In this document: in pieces, positions 9,400 through 19,347 of the stretch
Numbering within the stretch: the stretch's first letter is position 1
How the letters are laid out: every line of letters begins with the position of its first letter
NCBI RefSeq assembly: GCF_010093595.1
Contig: NW_022985460.1
Coordinates: 90,918 to 111,156 of the forward strand
From: Mytilinidion resinicola
Lineage: Eukaryota > Ascomycota > Dothideomycetes > Mytilinidiales > Mytilinidiaceae
Direction: 5' to 3'
DNA: 20,239 nucleotides
Notes under the pieces: model-generated
Databases searched by the model: none
The model's input: the letters and a program-made list of their open reading frames with translations, nothing else
Told to the model about the DNA's origin: nothing
Made by a program: the position numbers and the translations under genes

Positions 9400-9482
9400 C
9401 TGTAGGAATTCGAAGCTAATGCGGAAGATATGAACCCGATGCGGAAAATGGTAGAAGAAAAGTAGCCGTGCGCGCGACTTAC
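9400..9482 (-). other. Candidate 5' UTR intron of the SDR gene
   Basis: On the minus strand an AG/gtaagt donor at 9482 and a cctacag acceptor at 9400 lie 16 bp upstream of the SDR start codon. The 83-bp length matches the gene's other introns. No coding frame requires it, so it would be an untranslated leader intron. The evidence is splice-signal quality only. Confidence 0.4.
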
Positions 9483-9484
9483 CT

Positions 9485-10010
9485 TTCTATCGAAACTATT
9501 CGGGCGTTGGAAGAGGCCGACGAGCGAGTGTGATACTGGCTGCTTAGAAATGCAACATGGCATCATCGTCAGAGCTGGCAAAGAGATGCGGTTTAATTGG
9601 TCCACGCCCAACGCAACACATTGGCTTTTGATCCTTTTACTACGAATGCCAGAACGTTCGCAACGATACCTAGTCAGGTGCCAAGATATATGGGACTACA
9701 GCTAGGTATAAGCTAGGCCCTGCTATGTCTGCTACGTCTGAGTGGCCAATAGCCCATGGGACCCGCATTGTTCAGTAATCATTTCCAATGCTAACGCCCC
9801 ACTAAAGCTATTGCGGAAGTAGGTCTACTGACTCTGCATTGACCCCAGAAACTGTCGTTTTATCTATCGGGTTTCCTTCGGGCCACGAAGAATCCCATAT
9901 TTTCTGTTCAATTCTTGAACAGCTGTCGTAACTCGGCTTCTCTTACCATGATCATCGACAAGACCGTCACCGGAGGAAAGATCGTTCGGTCCAGGTATTC
10001 TCTTGAATTG
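9485..10010. other. SDR upstream region; no gene seen
   Basis: This should contain the SDR promoter on the minus strand. An ATG at 9949 (plus) opens only 25 codons. I see no recognisable motif or RNA gene. Confidence 0.4.
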
Positions 10011-11000
10011 CTAGTCTACGGCTAGCTTCAGGATCGAGACCCAAGACGTCATTGTAGAACCTCGATGTCGGCAACGAGTGTCAAGGTGAGAACTTAGGAA
10101 CTCGCATACTGTCTGATCTTCATCCTGAAAACCGTTTTCGTATCGCTGGATCCTGCCTACTGGGTCGTGTCCATGGCGAGGCTGAAAGCTAAAGAGCCTG
10201 TATAGCGTAAAAGTGCTCGTTATCTTGAAATCATTCAAGTGCATCACCAGTTCTCTCCTAGATCGGCATTTCAAGGCCAGAGGATCGGATCGCTCCGATT
10301 CCTTCTGAACCTACGACTTGGGCCTCGAGATATGTGCAGTACAAATCTTGTGCTGGCCCATCGCCGGCGAAGTGAAGTTGAGGGCTGGGAGGAGGCATCA
10401 AACCGAGGTCACTGAGGCTGATGAGGATAATCGCATTTAAGGGATGCTCTATGATCTTTTCAGCGGGGTCCGGTGGAAGAAGGAGATGGGAAGCGCGAAA
10501 GGGTGTGGGAGAGATTCTTCGAAGCGTAGGGCAATTCGAGTTCTTCTCCCTTTCAATTTTCAGCCTCACAGACACCCACACATTCTCGACGACACTCATC
10601 AAATATTCATCAGAACCCATCCCTTCCTGCGTTTTGCAAGGAGTGCTGCCTACAGCCCTACGGAAAATGACACCCTGCGATGATCGTGGCGTTTCGTTCT
10701 AGAATATCTGAAGGAACATGAGGGAACGGTTTGGCCCTTAGATCAACAATTTGCCCTCCTCGGCCTTGAGATTATAAGGGTGAAAGGGTAGCAGTGGCTC
10801 TCCTGCATGATGAACGTCATCCTCCATCGCCCCATGACCTTAGAGGCCTCTCAACTTCTCCATCGTCAGTCCAGTCTGTTTGGTCATTTGCCGAGCTAGC
10901 TTGACTTAGGCTCCCAGATCAGCAAGTTGTGTTTTCAGCCTTGTCACTTGCATCAGTGCAGCTCCAGCCTGACAACTTTTATGGCTCTGATCGCTGGGCC
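10010..11000 (-). pseudogene. Stop-riddled relic of an unrecognised protein gene
   Basis: Protein-like blocks follow one another on the minus strand in the same direction but in shifting frames. First is a coiled-coil-like block (VTRLKTQLADLGA) followed by a TAA and then KLARQMTKQTGLTMEKLRGL. Next comes DDVHHAGEPLLPFHPYNLK, then KPFPHVPSDILERNATIIAG in another frame. The open frame 10620-10258 contains SDLGLMPPPSPQLHF and LEAQVV. The frame 10274-10011 contains FQPRHG and GRIQRYENGFQDED. Two of the stops are TAA in positions where CAA would read through. I do not recognise the family. The pattern fits one decayed gene, but it is read by eye only. Confidence 0.35.
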
Positions 11001-11436
11001 AGGCTACTCAGCGACCTATCATCCGGGCGTTCGCCTACTCTAGTTGGCTACAGTGCTATCTTTCCATGACGCATCTCAACTTCATCTCTGTTTGTCAGCC
11101 TGGTGCTTGGTTGCCTTCTCCTGTGCTCGTAGCGTCGCAACCGGGGATGATCTTCAAACTAAGAAGCAGTCTGACGCTCAACTCGCGCTCGCGCTCGCTC
11201 TTAACTCACCTTCGACTCCACGGATGTGCTCTACGGACTTGGTAGGACTAACTACGGTTTCTCCGCGGCCTGTACACGTGCTCAGTCACGACATCTCCGT
11301 ATACTATATCTAAGCTGGCTTTCCGGCGACGGAACGTTCCCGAACATGGTACCATTCGAGGCGATTCCTGATCCTGCTCAGTACTAACGATCCTAAGGCG
11401 TGGTCCACATGGCGTTCTTCCGCGGCGTTCGTTCTA
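11001..11436. other. No supported gene
   Basis: This is intergenic between two relics transcribed in opposite directions. One 89-codon frame (11044-11313, plus) has no recognisable motif. It may include the former promoter of the membrane-protein pseudogene. Confidence 0.4.
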
Positions 11437-13628
11437 ATGAGGGTGCTGTTGATGCTTGCCATTCTTATTAACTTCGTCTGGCTAAAGCTGTCAAATATTG
11501 CAAGAGACCTTTGGCAGCGAAGAACCAAGTCTAGGCGACCCGAAGAATCCAAGCCCGTCGTGCTGCACAGCCGGCGGAGAGTTGTAGCTGACATGCTTCC
11601 TCATATCGCTCCCATAGCAATCTCTTTAGGCGTCATACAGCTTAGCATTCGTCAAACCTACTGGAAAGACCTGACCGCTATATCAGACGACGCGAGATCG
11701 CAGCTCGCCTCCCTACAAGTCGCTGCAAAAGCCCATGAAGTTCTGGTCATATTTTCGCTAACCACGGTGCTGTTTCATCATATCAAACATCAGCTGTCAT
11801 CTCCTCACGGCATCACGTTCGGGGTGCTGACATCCGGCTATCTCGTGGGTACCGGAGGCTATCTCATCCAGCGCGACTTCTGGAACAGCCTCCATTCCGC
11901 AAAACACGGACTTCCGTGGCGAAACTGTTGGAGGAAGACATGGCTCATCATCTTCATGTTGATTGCCACTTCGGTGGCCATCATCCCTTAACTTGACTGG
12001 TGGCCAAATGGGGAGCTCAGCGGGGCCGCCCTTGGGGGTCAGTTTCCAGTAGTCGACTTGCATGACACTTTCCATGGCGAATACCGTTTGACACCCTCGT
12101 CAGCCCGATTCTACCTTTGTATCTCCCTCATAAGAGCGAAGACGTCTGGCCAATCATCCTCAACGCGTCCCATCTACCAGACACCGGATGTCTGAATGAC
12201 TCCGCGTCGCTTTTGTTCCAGTGCCCCAATGGCGGGTACAACGAAATCATGGGAATGCTGGGAAACGACATGCGAGGTACCCCTCCAGAGTATTGAATCC
12301 TAGGTTTGATCTTGTTAAGATATATATATCTCGCAGGTACCCTTCTAACGCCCGGAGTTGCCGTTCGAGCTACCTGTCGACGGGATGCTCTGCCTGCCCG
12401 CTATGTTCCTCTACCGATTCTACCACTCCCATCCACGAATATCACATTCTGGGAGACCCCAAAAGAGATGAAAAACAGGTGTTCTCGAGACCATGTTTTT
12501 GACTTGACGAATATCTGGACGTCCGAGACTCTGATCAATCCGCCGAGGGAGAAGGTCACATCCTCAATGCTTGACCTTTCATCTACTTATGGCACTTCGG
12601 TCCTCGGAGCGGTCTTTCTCATACCCGGAAATCTTATCAACGACCACCGTCCATGGGCCGGGGCAGGAGGAGAAGAACCGAGTTGTAACGTGTGCAATTG
12701 AAGCCACGTGGGTGAAGTACGAGATCTATGCGGCTTCCACCACTCCCCACCTCGCACAAGCTGTGCTGGGTCTAGATAATGACACACTTGCTGCCGCTAC
12801 TTACGCCAATCTTCAAACGTGTTCATCCCGTTATCTAGAATACGCACTAGAAGCTAAATCATCAGTACGTGCTGGCTCTAGAATCCACATGGACCCAAGT
12901 TGGGCGTCGTCTTTAAACCAAGCCCGGCCGAACTCGAGTGTGACGACGCTTGAGAATCTCTTCCAAAACTTGGCTGCGCAGGAAAACTTTAATCGTAACA
13001 GTCTCGACGGATTCTCGTCCACGTTGGTGGCATCTGTCTTTGCAGATGGCATTTCTCGAGTTGGCATAGACAAGCACACTTTGATCATCGACCCAAAGTG
13101 TAATGGTGACGACTGCGACCAAGTGTATATCATGAGAAATCTCTAGCAGTAGTATTAGCTATTACCTCTCCGTAAGCGCATGATGGTGCCAGAAAACATC
13201 ACCGACAGCTGGATGCGCGTACAGTTCCCAATCTACCGCTACGGGTACGGCTACAGCTTCCACGGCATTGCCATCAGGCGGGCGATGATTCCTTTGATGG
13301 CACATATCGCTCTGGCAACTATGCATTGCACCTGGCTTTTGTACAGCGGCACGACGTATCCAAGTTGGAATAATATAGGGGAGGTCATCGCGTTGACTAT
13401 GGGACCATGGCCGTGTCTGTGCTTCGAGGCACCGCTTCTGGCATCAAGAACTCGGAGACCTGAGCTCGACGAATTGCCATCCGCACAAAATCGCCAGGAG
13501 TTCAACTCGCTTCGTTAGATGGTCGTGAATATCTAGAATTGGTATTTCAGCAAGATGGAGAGAGCTTTGGTGGAGCGAAAGATCCCCACAGGGCGAAGAT
13601 ACCGGTCGCCCAGGAGTCTTACTACTAA
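11437..13628 (+). pseudogene. Decayed fungal multi-pass membrane protein gene
   Basis: Read across frames, this matches a large fungal membrane-protein family of unknown function that I recognise by pattern but cannot name. It starts with a membrane helix (11437; LLMLAILINFVWLKLSN), then further hydrophobic segments to 11988. The next blocks are LDWWP, a cysteine-rich ectodomain (FQCPNGGYNEIMG), MDPSWASSLNQ and VFADGISRVG. A late pair YGYGYSFHG and GEVIAL follows, with a C-terminal EYLELVFQQ. Breaks: TAA at 11989; frameshift about 12040-12095; frameshift about 12650-12680; TAG at 13144, 13150 and 13156; frameshift about 13395-13410; TGA at 13461. One normal intron survives (12277-12336) and joins in frame. 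With at least seven lesions it cannot make a full protein; the 184-aa first frame might still be transcribed. Confidence 0.75.
12277..12336 (+). other. Surviving intron in the membrane-protein pseudogene
   Basis: The 60-bp segment starts gtaccc and ends tctcgcag. Removing it joins NDMRG to TLLTPG in the same frame, so the splice structure of the ancestral gene is still readable. The donor is not the strongest consensus. Confidence 0.5.
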
Positions 13629-14520
13629 CAGCACGTGCATCTTGATCGTTCACAAGATTCAGAGCTCACGAGGCTATCTTACTATCAAGGATTCTTCGCT
13701 TGGCACAGACTTTCTTCACTTGTGCTGGAAGGTTATGGAGGGGCCCGGTCTCGCAGCACCATCTTTCGACATCGTTAAAGCTGTCTGAAATGCATAGACC
13801 GTACTGTATTGTGTCACCGAACCCAATCCTCGTTCGGAGACCCGTATCGTGCATACGAACCGATGACATGCCGTTGTTGATGGTCACAGAATCTGAGAGA
13901 TGGCTTCGCTCCTACCTACAAAGCTGAGGCTGGTGCGAGCGTGGGGCAGCGGGGGACTGAAGATCGCCTCATCAGTGAAGAGGCACGAAGACTTTCTCCA
14001 GCCTCAAATAGTTTTTGATTTGGATGAAAGTTCACTACACTCCTTCTCCTATACTCTCCACTGCATTCGCTTTGAAGATCTCAGCTACTTAGAATCCGCC
14101 TTGGTTCCATATACGTGCGCTGATCCAGAGCGCTGGGTATGACCTCTTCCGGTTAGCTCAAGCAAGCCATCCCGCAACATGGTCTGAAATCGAGGCGCGA
14201 TGCGTAGCATCTTGGGACCTGATACCTATGCTAGCTTTCTAACTTCTTAAGGCCTCTCAGCCTCATCGGATATGAAGATCTTCAAGTCAGACTTGCACCC
14301 GGGCGGCAGATGCCTCCTGATCTGTCCATATTGCGGCGTTGCCTATACGCGTATAAGCTGCCAAGTCTCAAAGTCGTACAGCCACAGACCTTTTGACGGA
14401 GACCGAGCCTGAGTCGGATTGAGTAGGCTATTTATGCTTGGAAGCGCTGTGGGCTGACTTTACTTCAGACGTCATTCAAGGTAGAGATGGTCAACGCTTG
14501 AAAGCTTCAATTGCACGCTG
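13629..14520. other. No supported gene
   Basis: Short open frames overlap on both strands (13666-13887 minus; 13700-13927 and 13900-14142 plus). None carries a known motif or joins through an obvious intron. The stretch separates a pseudogene from an intact hydrolase gene. Confidence 0.4.
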
Positions 14521-14523
14521 AGA

Positions 14524-14529
14524 TATAAG
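14524..14529 (+). promoter_or_regulatory. TATA-like element of the serine hydrolase gene
   Basis: TATAAG lies 78 bp before the hydrolase ATG, a spacing like that of the permease gene. A short A/C-rich leader precedes the start codon. The site is inferred from position. Confidence 0.45.
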
Positions 14530-14601
14530 TATGGCCAATAGCCCTCGAATCTCAAGTATCATACTATCCGAACACCCTCACTGCCAAAACACACGTTCAA
14601 G

Positions 14602-16410
14602 ATGCGTCTCTCATTACAATGCCTTATCATCATCTCGATCTATACCACGGAAGCCTACTCTAATGTCCTAGGGCCCAGATATCCAGCTCCACTCGACTTG
14701 ACTAGCGATGACAGCGTGGTCACCGCTGGGTGGAAGAATGTCACCTCGTTCTTCGACACATATCTTCACGACAACCGATCGTTAATACCGAGTCCTCCCC
14801 TTGGATTGGAGAATCTCACTTTCTCCACTGGCATGTTCTCCATTCACGACCCTGCGGCCCAATCTTTACAATACCACTACACCTCCGATGAAGTCAGAAC
14901 CGGTCCAGGTGTCCACGAGGTAGATGGCGACAGTATCTACAAGGTCGCCAGCATCACCAAACTCATCACAGTCTTCACAGCCATGCTGTCCTTCGACGTC
15001 GATCAGTGGGAACGCCCGATCACCGACTTCGTCCCCGGCCTCTCCAAATCCGCGCTGGACAAAGTTGGGCATGATCGTATTAGCCACACGCAGTGGGAGG
15101 ATGTCAGTCTACGTGCTCTTGCAGCTCAAATTGCGGGAGTGTCCGCTGTGGACTTGCCGTGGGGCTCAGATAGTGCGTTGACCATCGACCCTACAACCGT
15201 CGCCATAGTTGCGAATCCGCATGCTCTAGAGGCAGGCCTACCACCTCTAAACTTGAGCGACCCAGCAGCCCTTTACCCTTGCTTAAAAGATCCGATCTTA
15301 GTTTACATGGACCCGCTCAAAGGCTGCCCTCCAGACTTGTGGCTCGAGGGGGAACTGGAACGCGCTCCAGCATTCGACGCCTGGACGACTCCTGCGTATG
15401 CCAACAATGGATTCATACTGCTTGGTATAGCCCTCGCGAACATTACTGGCAAGCCTATCACTCAAGTGTACGACGATCTGGTGTTTGATCCTCTTGGGAT
15501 GGCCCATTCAAAGGCTGTACCTCCGACGGAATCGGAAGTCCCTCAATACGTATCTCCTGGAAACACGACCGATGTGACCTTTCAAGGCGGCCTATCCGTC
15601 TCCAGCGGTGGCCTTTTCTCCTCTTTAAACGACCTTGCGACATTCGGAACAGCTCTGATGAACTCCACCCTCCTGCCCGCGAACAAAACCCGCGAGTGGA
15701 TGAAGCCCATCTCCCACACGGCCGACCTCACTTTCTCTGTCGGCGCGCCCTGGGAGATATACCGATACATCCACGCAGACACAGGCGCCGTCACTGACAT
15801 GTACACGAAATCAGGCGACGCTGGCAACTTTACCGGCTTCGCTGTGATGCTACCAGACTATGACGCTGGGTTTAACATTATCAGCGCTGGTAATCAGCAG
15901 GTGAATGTCAGTCAGAAGTCGCACTTAGCGCAGGCAATCGCCGATATCATCACGACTACTTTGATTCCCGCCCTTGAAGCGCAAGCTGTTGCGGAGGTGA
16001 AGCGCAATTTCGCCGGGACATATGCGTCAAAGGACCCAGTTCTGAATTCTTCTTTGACCCTCACGTTCGACGAGTCGGCTAGCAATACCGGTCTGTATAT
16101 CTCGTCGTGGATCAGCAATGGGACCGACATGGTCCCGCTGGAGTGGTTTGGGCCGGGGCCCGTGAAGCTGCAGCCGTCGACCAAGCAGCCAGGCCAGCAA
16201 GCGTTCAGGGCGCTGCCCGTACGGCCGAAGTTGCCTCCTGGATCTGGACCGTTTGCAACCATGTTCAATACTAACGACTGGCTTGCGGTTTATAGCTCGG
16301 TGTATGGGGCGGTGGACATGGGCCTGTTTGTGTTTGATATTGGAGCGGATGGGAGAGCGACATGCGCAGAGCCTGCGGCGGTCAGGGCGAAACTAGAGCG
16401 CGTTGAGTAG
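14602..16410 (+). CDS. Secreted beta-lactamase-like (SxxK) serine hydrolase
   Basis: A single exon encodes 602 aa of the class C beta-lactamase/DD-peptidase fold. All three active-site boxes are intact: S117-I-T-K120 (nucleophile and base), Y266-A-N268, and K403-S-G405 in the place of KTG. A hydrophobic N-terminus (about residues 1-20, ending TTEAYS) reads as a signal peptide, and more than ten N-x-S/T sequons suggest a glycosylated extracellular or vacuolar protein. A C-terminal region of about 150 residues after the catalytic domain is typical of large fungal members. Such proteins are annotated as beta-lactamase-like, but their substrates are mostly unknown: esters, amides, D-amino peptides or lactones. 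True antibiotic resistance is not implied. It follows a pseudogene on the same strand and shares no obvious pathway with its neighbours. Confidence 0.92.
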   Translation: MRLSLQCLIIISIYTTEAYSNVLGPRYPAPLDLTSDDSVVTAGWKNVTSFFDTYLHDNRSLIPSPPLGLENLTFSTGMFSIHDPAAQSLQYHYTSDEVRTGPGVHEVDGDSIYKVASITKLITVFTAMLSFDVDQWERPITDFVPGLSKSALDKVGHDRISHTQWEDVSLRALAAQIAGVSAVDLPWGSDSALTIDPTTVAIVANPHALEAGLPPLNLSDPAALYPCLKDPILVYMDPLKGCPPDLWLEGELERAPAFDAWTTPAYANNGFILLGIALANITGKPITQVYDDLVFDPLGMAHSKAVPPTESEVPQYVSPGNTTDVTFQGGLSVSSGGLFSSLNDLATFGTALMNSTLLPANKTREWMKPISHTADLTFSVGAPWEIYRYIHADTGAVTDMYTKSGDAGNFTGFAVMLPDYDAGFNIISAGNQQVNVSQKSHLAQAIADIITTTLIPALEAQAVAEVKRNFAGTYASKDPVLNSSLTLTFDESASNTGLYISSWISNGTDMVPLEWFGPGPVKLQPSTKQPGQQAFRALPVRPKLPPGSGPFATMFNTNDWLAVYSSVYGAVDMGLFVFDIGADGRATCAEPAAVRAKLERVE

Positions 16411-17124
16411 GAGTTGAGGGACTTCAGATATCTTGAAAGCAATTGATGGGTGCAGCGTATCATTTTGTCCTTGTTGTTTCGTTACCTTGTAGCCTGGTAA
16501 CACCTGTAAGACAGATGGCAGTTTCGAAAGGGAATTACACTTCAAGCTGGTATTACCACTGTCGTTTTCTGGGTCGAGTCTTGGCTTTCCGGACTCCCCA
16601 TCGTGATGACTTCGCATGACCTTCCTTGCTTACAGCGGCCATCATATGATAGAACTGGCGATGGTCGTGATCGGTCTTTGATGCTCCGCAAGGGACGACC
16701 ATCTCGCTCCCGGACAAATACCGCACCAAGTCGCAAAGAGAAGCGCTGTAACGTTAACGTACATGCCAAGGGTTGGCGGCGGGTGCTTGCATATACGCGT
16801 ATGTAGGAGCGCACCGTAGAGCCTCTTAGGGTTAGCGTCACCCCATGTTTGTCCACCACAGTGCAGGGCTGAGCGCTGCGCAGTGTGGCAGAGCCTCTCT
16901 TACATTCCTTGTCCGATCTTCACAGAAGAGCGATGCGCGTAAAGAAGCTGGCCAATGGCACCTGCCAAGAAGAAGCATAGCCTCACGGACGGCCGATGAT
17001 GCAGTGCCGAGCGCAAGGCTCTCTTCACCCCGTCGAAGTTGTATAATAATCGCGCGTCGCTGGACCGACTGAAATCGCAGAAACCAGCTCTCAAGTTACA
17101 CTCAACCATTATTATAGCATACTT
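16411..17124. other. Hydrolase 3' flank and upstream region of the next gene
   Basis: I see no convincing gene. Overlapping open frames at 16542-16859 (minus), 16603-16806 and 16845-17072 (plus) have no motif. A CCAAT at about 16953 and an AT-rich tataataat near 17042 could serve the gene at 17174. Confidence 0.4.
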
Positions 17125-17157
17125 CAAGCTACCCCCAAGCTACCCCCAAGCTACTCT
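17125..17157 (+). repeat. Three 11-bp direct repeats in a 5' leader
   Basis: The unit caagctacccc occurs at 17125 and 17136, with a variant at 17147 ending ctct. The array lies 17-49 bp before the start codon of the 241-aa protein, so it is probably in its 5' UTR. A role is unknown; replication slippage is the simplest origin. Confidence 0.7.
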
Positions 17158-17173
17158 CAATCCAGCAATCGAC

Positions 17174-17899
17174 ATGGCCTCCGCACCCGCCGTCCCCCTG
17201 GCCCGATATCCAAGCAACATGGACCACCAGTCCTCAGATACAACAACTGCGAATCATTCTGCCGAAGCTCCTGAGACACTATACTCTCCAACCGCCGGCA
17301 CACACCGCACGTACCACATCGACTTCTCCTGGGGCAAGTTCAAGTCCCTCATCACCGACAAAGGCGACCCCACCTCCACCCCCCTCTACATCGTCAACTA
17401 CAAAGCCTTCTCGCCCCACCTCGTCTTCAAGTCCGCCTCGTCCGACACTGCCTTCGGCACCGGCACCATCCACCCCATCTCCATCAACGCCGAATGCACC
17501 GTGCACGACCGCCCCATCAAGCTCAAGGCCCTGAAACGCTTCAAGACCTCCTACGAGCACCAGTCCCTCGCCTTCTCCGACACCGCAGAGCTCGTGCCCA
17601 TGACGTGGACCGGCAGCGTTGGGCTGAAGACGTGGGAATTTGTTTGTCTCGATGAGGCACAGATGCCCGTCGCGAAGTGCGTGATCAACATGTGGGGGAT
17701 CAAGAGGGTGGGGTGGATTGAGTTTTTGGGAAAACGAGCAGCGGAGAGCGAGAAGGCACGGGACGAGATTATAGTGACGGGCATGACGTTGATGTATTGT
17801 ATGGCGCTGCGGTCGAATAATATCCTTTCGCTGTTTGGGGCTGTGTTTGCAAAGACCGGGAAGGAGGGGAACGATGCGACGAAGCCGCATGCAGAGTGA
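17174..17899 (+). CDS. Conserved fungal protein, possibly tubby C-terminal-like fold
   Basis: One exon of 241 aa. The ATG at 17174 is chosen over an in-frame ATG at 17039 because the sequence between them reads like leader DNA with an 11-bp direct repeat, and the downstream ATG has an A at -3 (GACATGG). Residues 1-40 are low-complexity and polar. Residues 45-185 look like successive beta strands (TYHIDFSWGKF, PLYIVNYKAF, WEFVCLD, AKCVINMW). A final hydrophobic helix follows (about 197-215, DEIIVTGMTLMYCMALR). Strands closing around a C-terminal hydrophobic helix, with the DEIIVTG wording, recall fungal tubby-like/LURP-one-related proteins of unknown function. I treat that as a fold suggestion, not a family assignment. 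No signal peptide or catalytic motif is visible. Confidence 0.8.
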   Translation: MASAPAVPLARYPSNMDHQSSDTTTANHSAEAPETLYSPTAGTHRTYHIDFSWGKFKSLITDKGDPTSTPLYIVNYKAFSPHLVFKSASSDTAFGTGTIHPISINAECTVHDRPIKLKALKRFKTSYEHQSLAFSDTAELVPMTWTGSVGLKTWEFVCLDEAQMPVAKCVINMWGIKRVGWIEFLGKRAAESEKARDEIIVTGMTLMYCMALRSNNILSLFGAVFAKTGKEGNDATKPHAE

Positions 17900-18439
17900 G
17901 GGTTTGACGGTTTTGAGGCGGGATAGTGTTGGTCTTTTGGTGCGAGGAGTTCAAGATTATGGCATTCCATCTCCCTTGAATTTGTGAAAGTGTACTGAAG
18001 CGTTGCAGAGATTCTTGCACTATGAACAATTCCAAAGAATAGCTACCCTCGCGGGTATCGAGCCATGCAACTACGACTCTTTCCCAGATTTCTTAGACTC
18101 CATCGGTTTTGACGTAGCCATCTATGGCTCCTAGCCTTACACTCGAGGCGTAGGGTGGTGAGGATCTGAAGTGCTTCCTGGCGGCCTTAGCTGAAGGGGT
18201 ATTTGCATCAATCATAAAATAATTCTGAGACCGATAGTGATATAACATCCGCGTCCAAATTGAAGGTCGACCGATGCTGTTAGCGACACGATGGCCATTA
18301 ACCCCGTGCGTAGAGTCACATATAATCCTCTCACCGAGAATGTTCCTTCCACCGAGGATTGAAGGGAGAAGTAAAACTGTGGAATTCTTCCCCGACGAGC
18401 CTGGTTTTAACCCGGCGAATCGACGACTACGTGAACCAG
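17900..18439. other. 3' flank; no gene seen
   Basis: This follows the 241-aa gene. I see no coding frame with a recognisable motif, no tRNA-like sequence and no clear repeat. Confidence 0.45.
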
Positions 18440-18499
18440 TGCTTTAAGTCGTTGCACCCATGCTTCTCTGCTTCAGCCATGAGGGCCTCAGCTCATACT

Positions 18500-18960
18500 T
18501 CAGCGGTATTGGCGGCAATGTAAAGCAGTGTCAGGTGGAACCTGCAGCGTGAGGCTTGCAAGATCCTCTCTTATTTCCCAGCCAACGATGAAGCGAACAG
18601 CGATGGCTAGGGACACCCGCACTACCACTAACGTCGTGTTGTCATGCGCGATGAAATCGGATATGTCTTCCAAGCTTGCGAAAGAAATCAATGCGGTAAA
18701 TCCTTCTTCCACACCAGTGCGAACCATTAGCACAGTTTGGAATTCTGCGAGCTTGTGGAGATTGGTGAGTCCCTTGAACGGCAGTAAAGCAAGCGATCGT
18801 ATTGGTTGCCGCTCGAATTAACGCCCTATGGAGTTCGCACCCCATTCATATCCCGAAAAGTACACTGAAGCATCCCTAAACGATAGCAAGAAGCGGTGTA
18901 GACTATTGTTCAGATGCTGTAGGGTCTATGAATGGTCCCTCCAGTTTTCTTCGACTAGGA
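18500..18960 (-). other. Possible coding relic, unrecognised
   Basis: The 77-codon minus-strand frame at 18733-18500 (containing ALISFASLEDISDF and VSLAIAVRFIVGWEI) continues upstream in the same frame to about 18960. It is interrupted by only two stops, a TAA near 18818 and a TAG near 18927. The text is protein-like and partly hydrophobic, but no family is recognised and chance cannot be excluded. Confidence 0.2.
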
Positions 18961-19347
18961 TTGATTGGCGCTGGAGGTCTGCATTTTCTGCACATATGCC
19001 ACGTAGCTTCGTCTTCGACCAAGAGTTTTGAATGACAGCCCTACATCAAGTTATCATATCACCATGTCAACATTTATCACCCTGAGGTGAGCAAAGAAAA
19101 CTTTGTGGGTCGGGGTCTCATATGATTTCAAATATAGGTCGGGGCTCTTGTGAAATCAACGACCATGACGAAATGAATCCAGAGCTGGTCGTTGATGTAC
19201 CCACCATTTTAGTCCCTTTAACGCACTCAATTCTCATCGCAAGAATATCCATGGGTATATTGCTGTAGACCCGAGCTTCTAGCTCTTCGATCAATCAATA
19301 GAACATCTTGCTGGCTACGAGACTCCAGCAACCGAGACCAACCGGAT
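18961..19347. other. RING gene 3' flank; no gene seen
   Basis: No convincing frame was found. The part near 19347 is presumably the 3' UTR of the minus-strand RING gene. Confidence 0.4.

Noticed and set aside
13900..14142. 80-codon plus-strand frame between the pseudogene and the hydrolase
   Set aside because: No motif, no intron-linked extension and overlapping frames on both strands; it may be decayed DNA.
15912..16268. 118-codon minus-strand frame inside the hydrolase gene
   Set aside because: It is antisense to the catalytic protein with intact SITK, YAN and KSG boxes.
3512..16410. A secondary-metabolite or catabolic cluster formed by permease, SDR and hydrolase
   Set aside because: No polyketide, peptide or terpene synthase or pathway regulator is present, intergenic gaps are large, and the SDR lacks its catalytic Tyr.
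17279..17890. 203-codon minus-strand open frame rich in glycine, valine and glutamate
   Set aside because: It is a codon-bias shadow of the 241-aa plus-strand gene.
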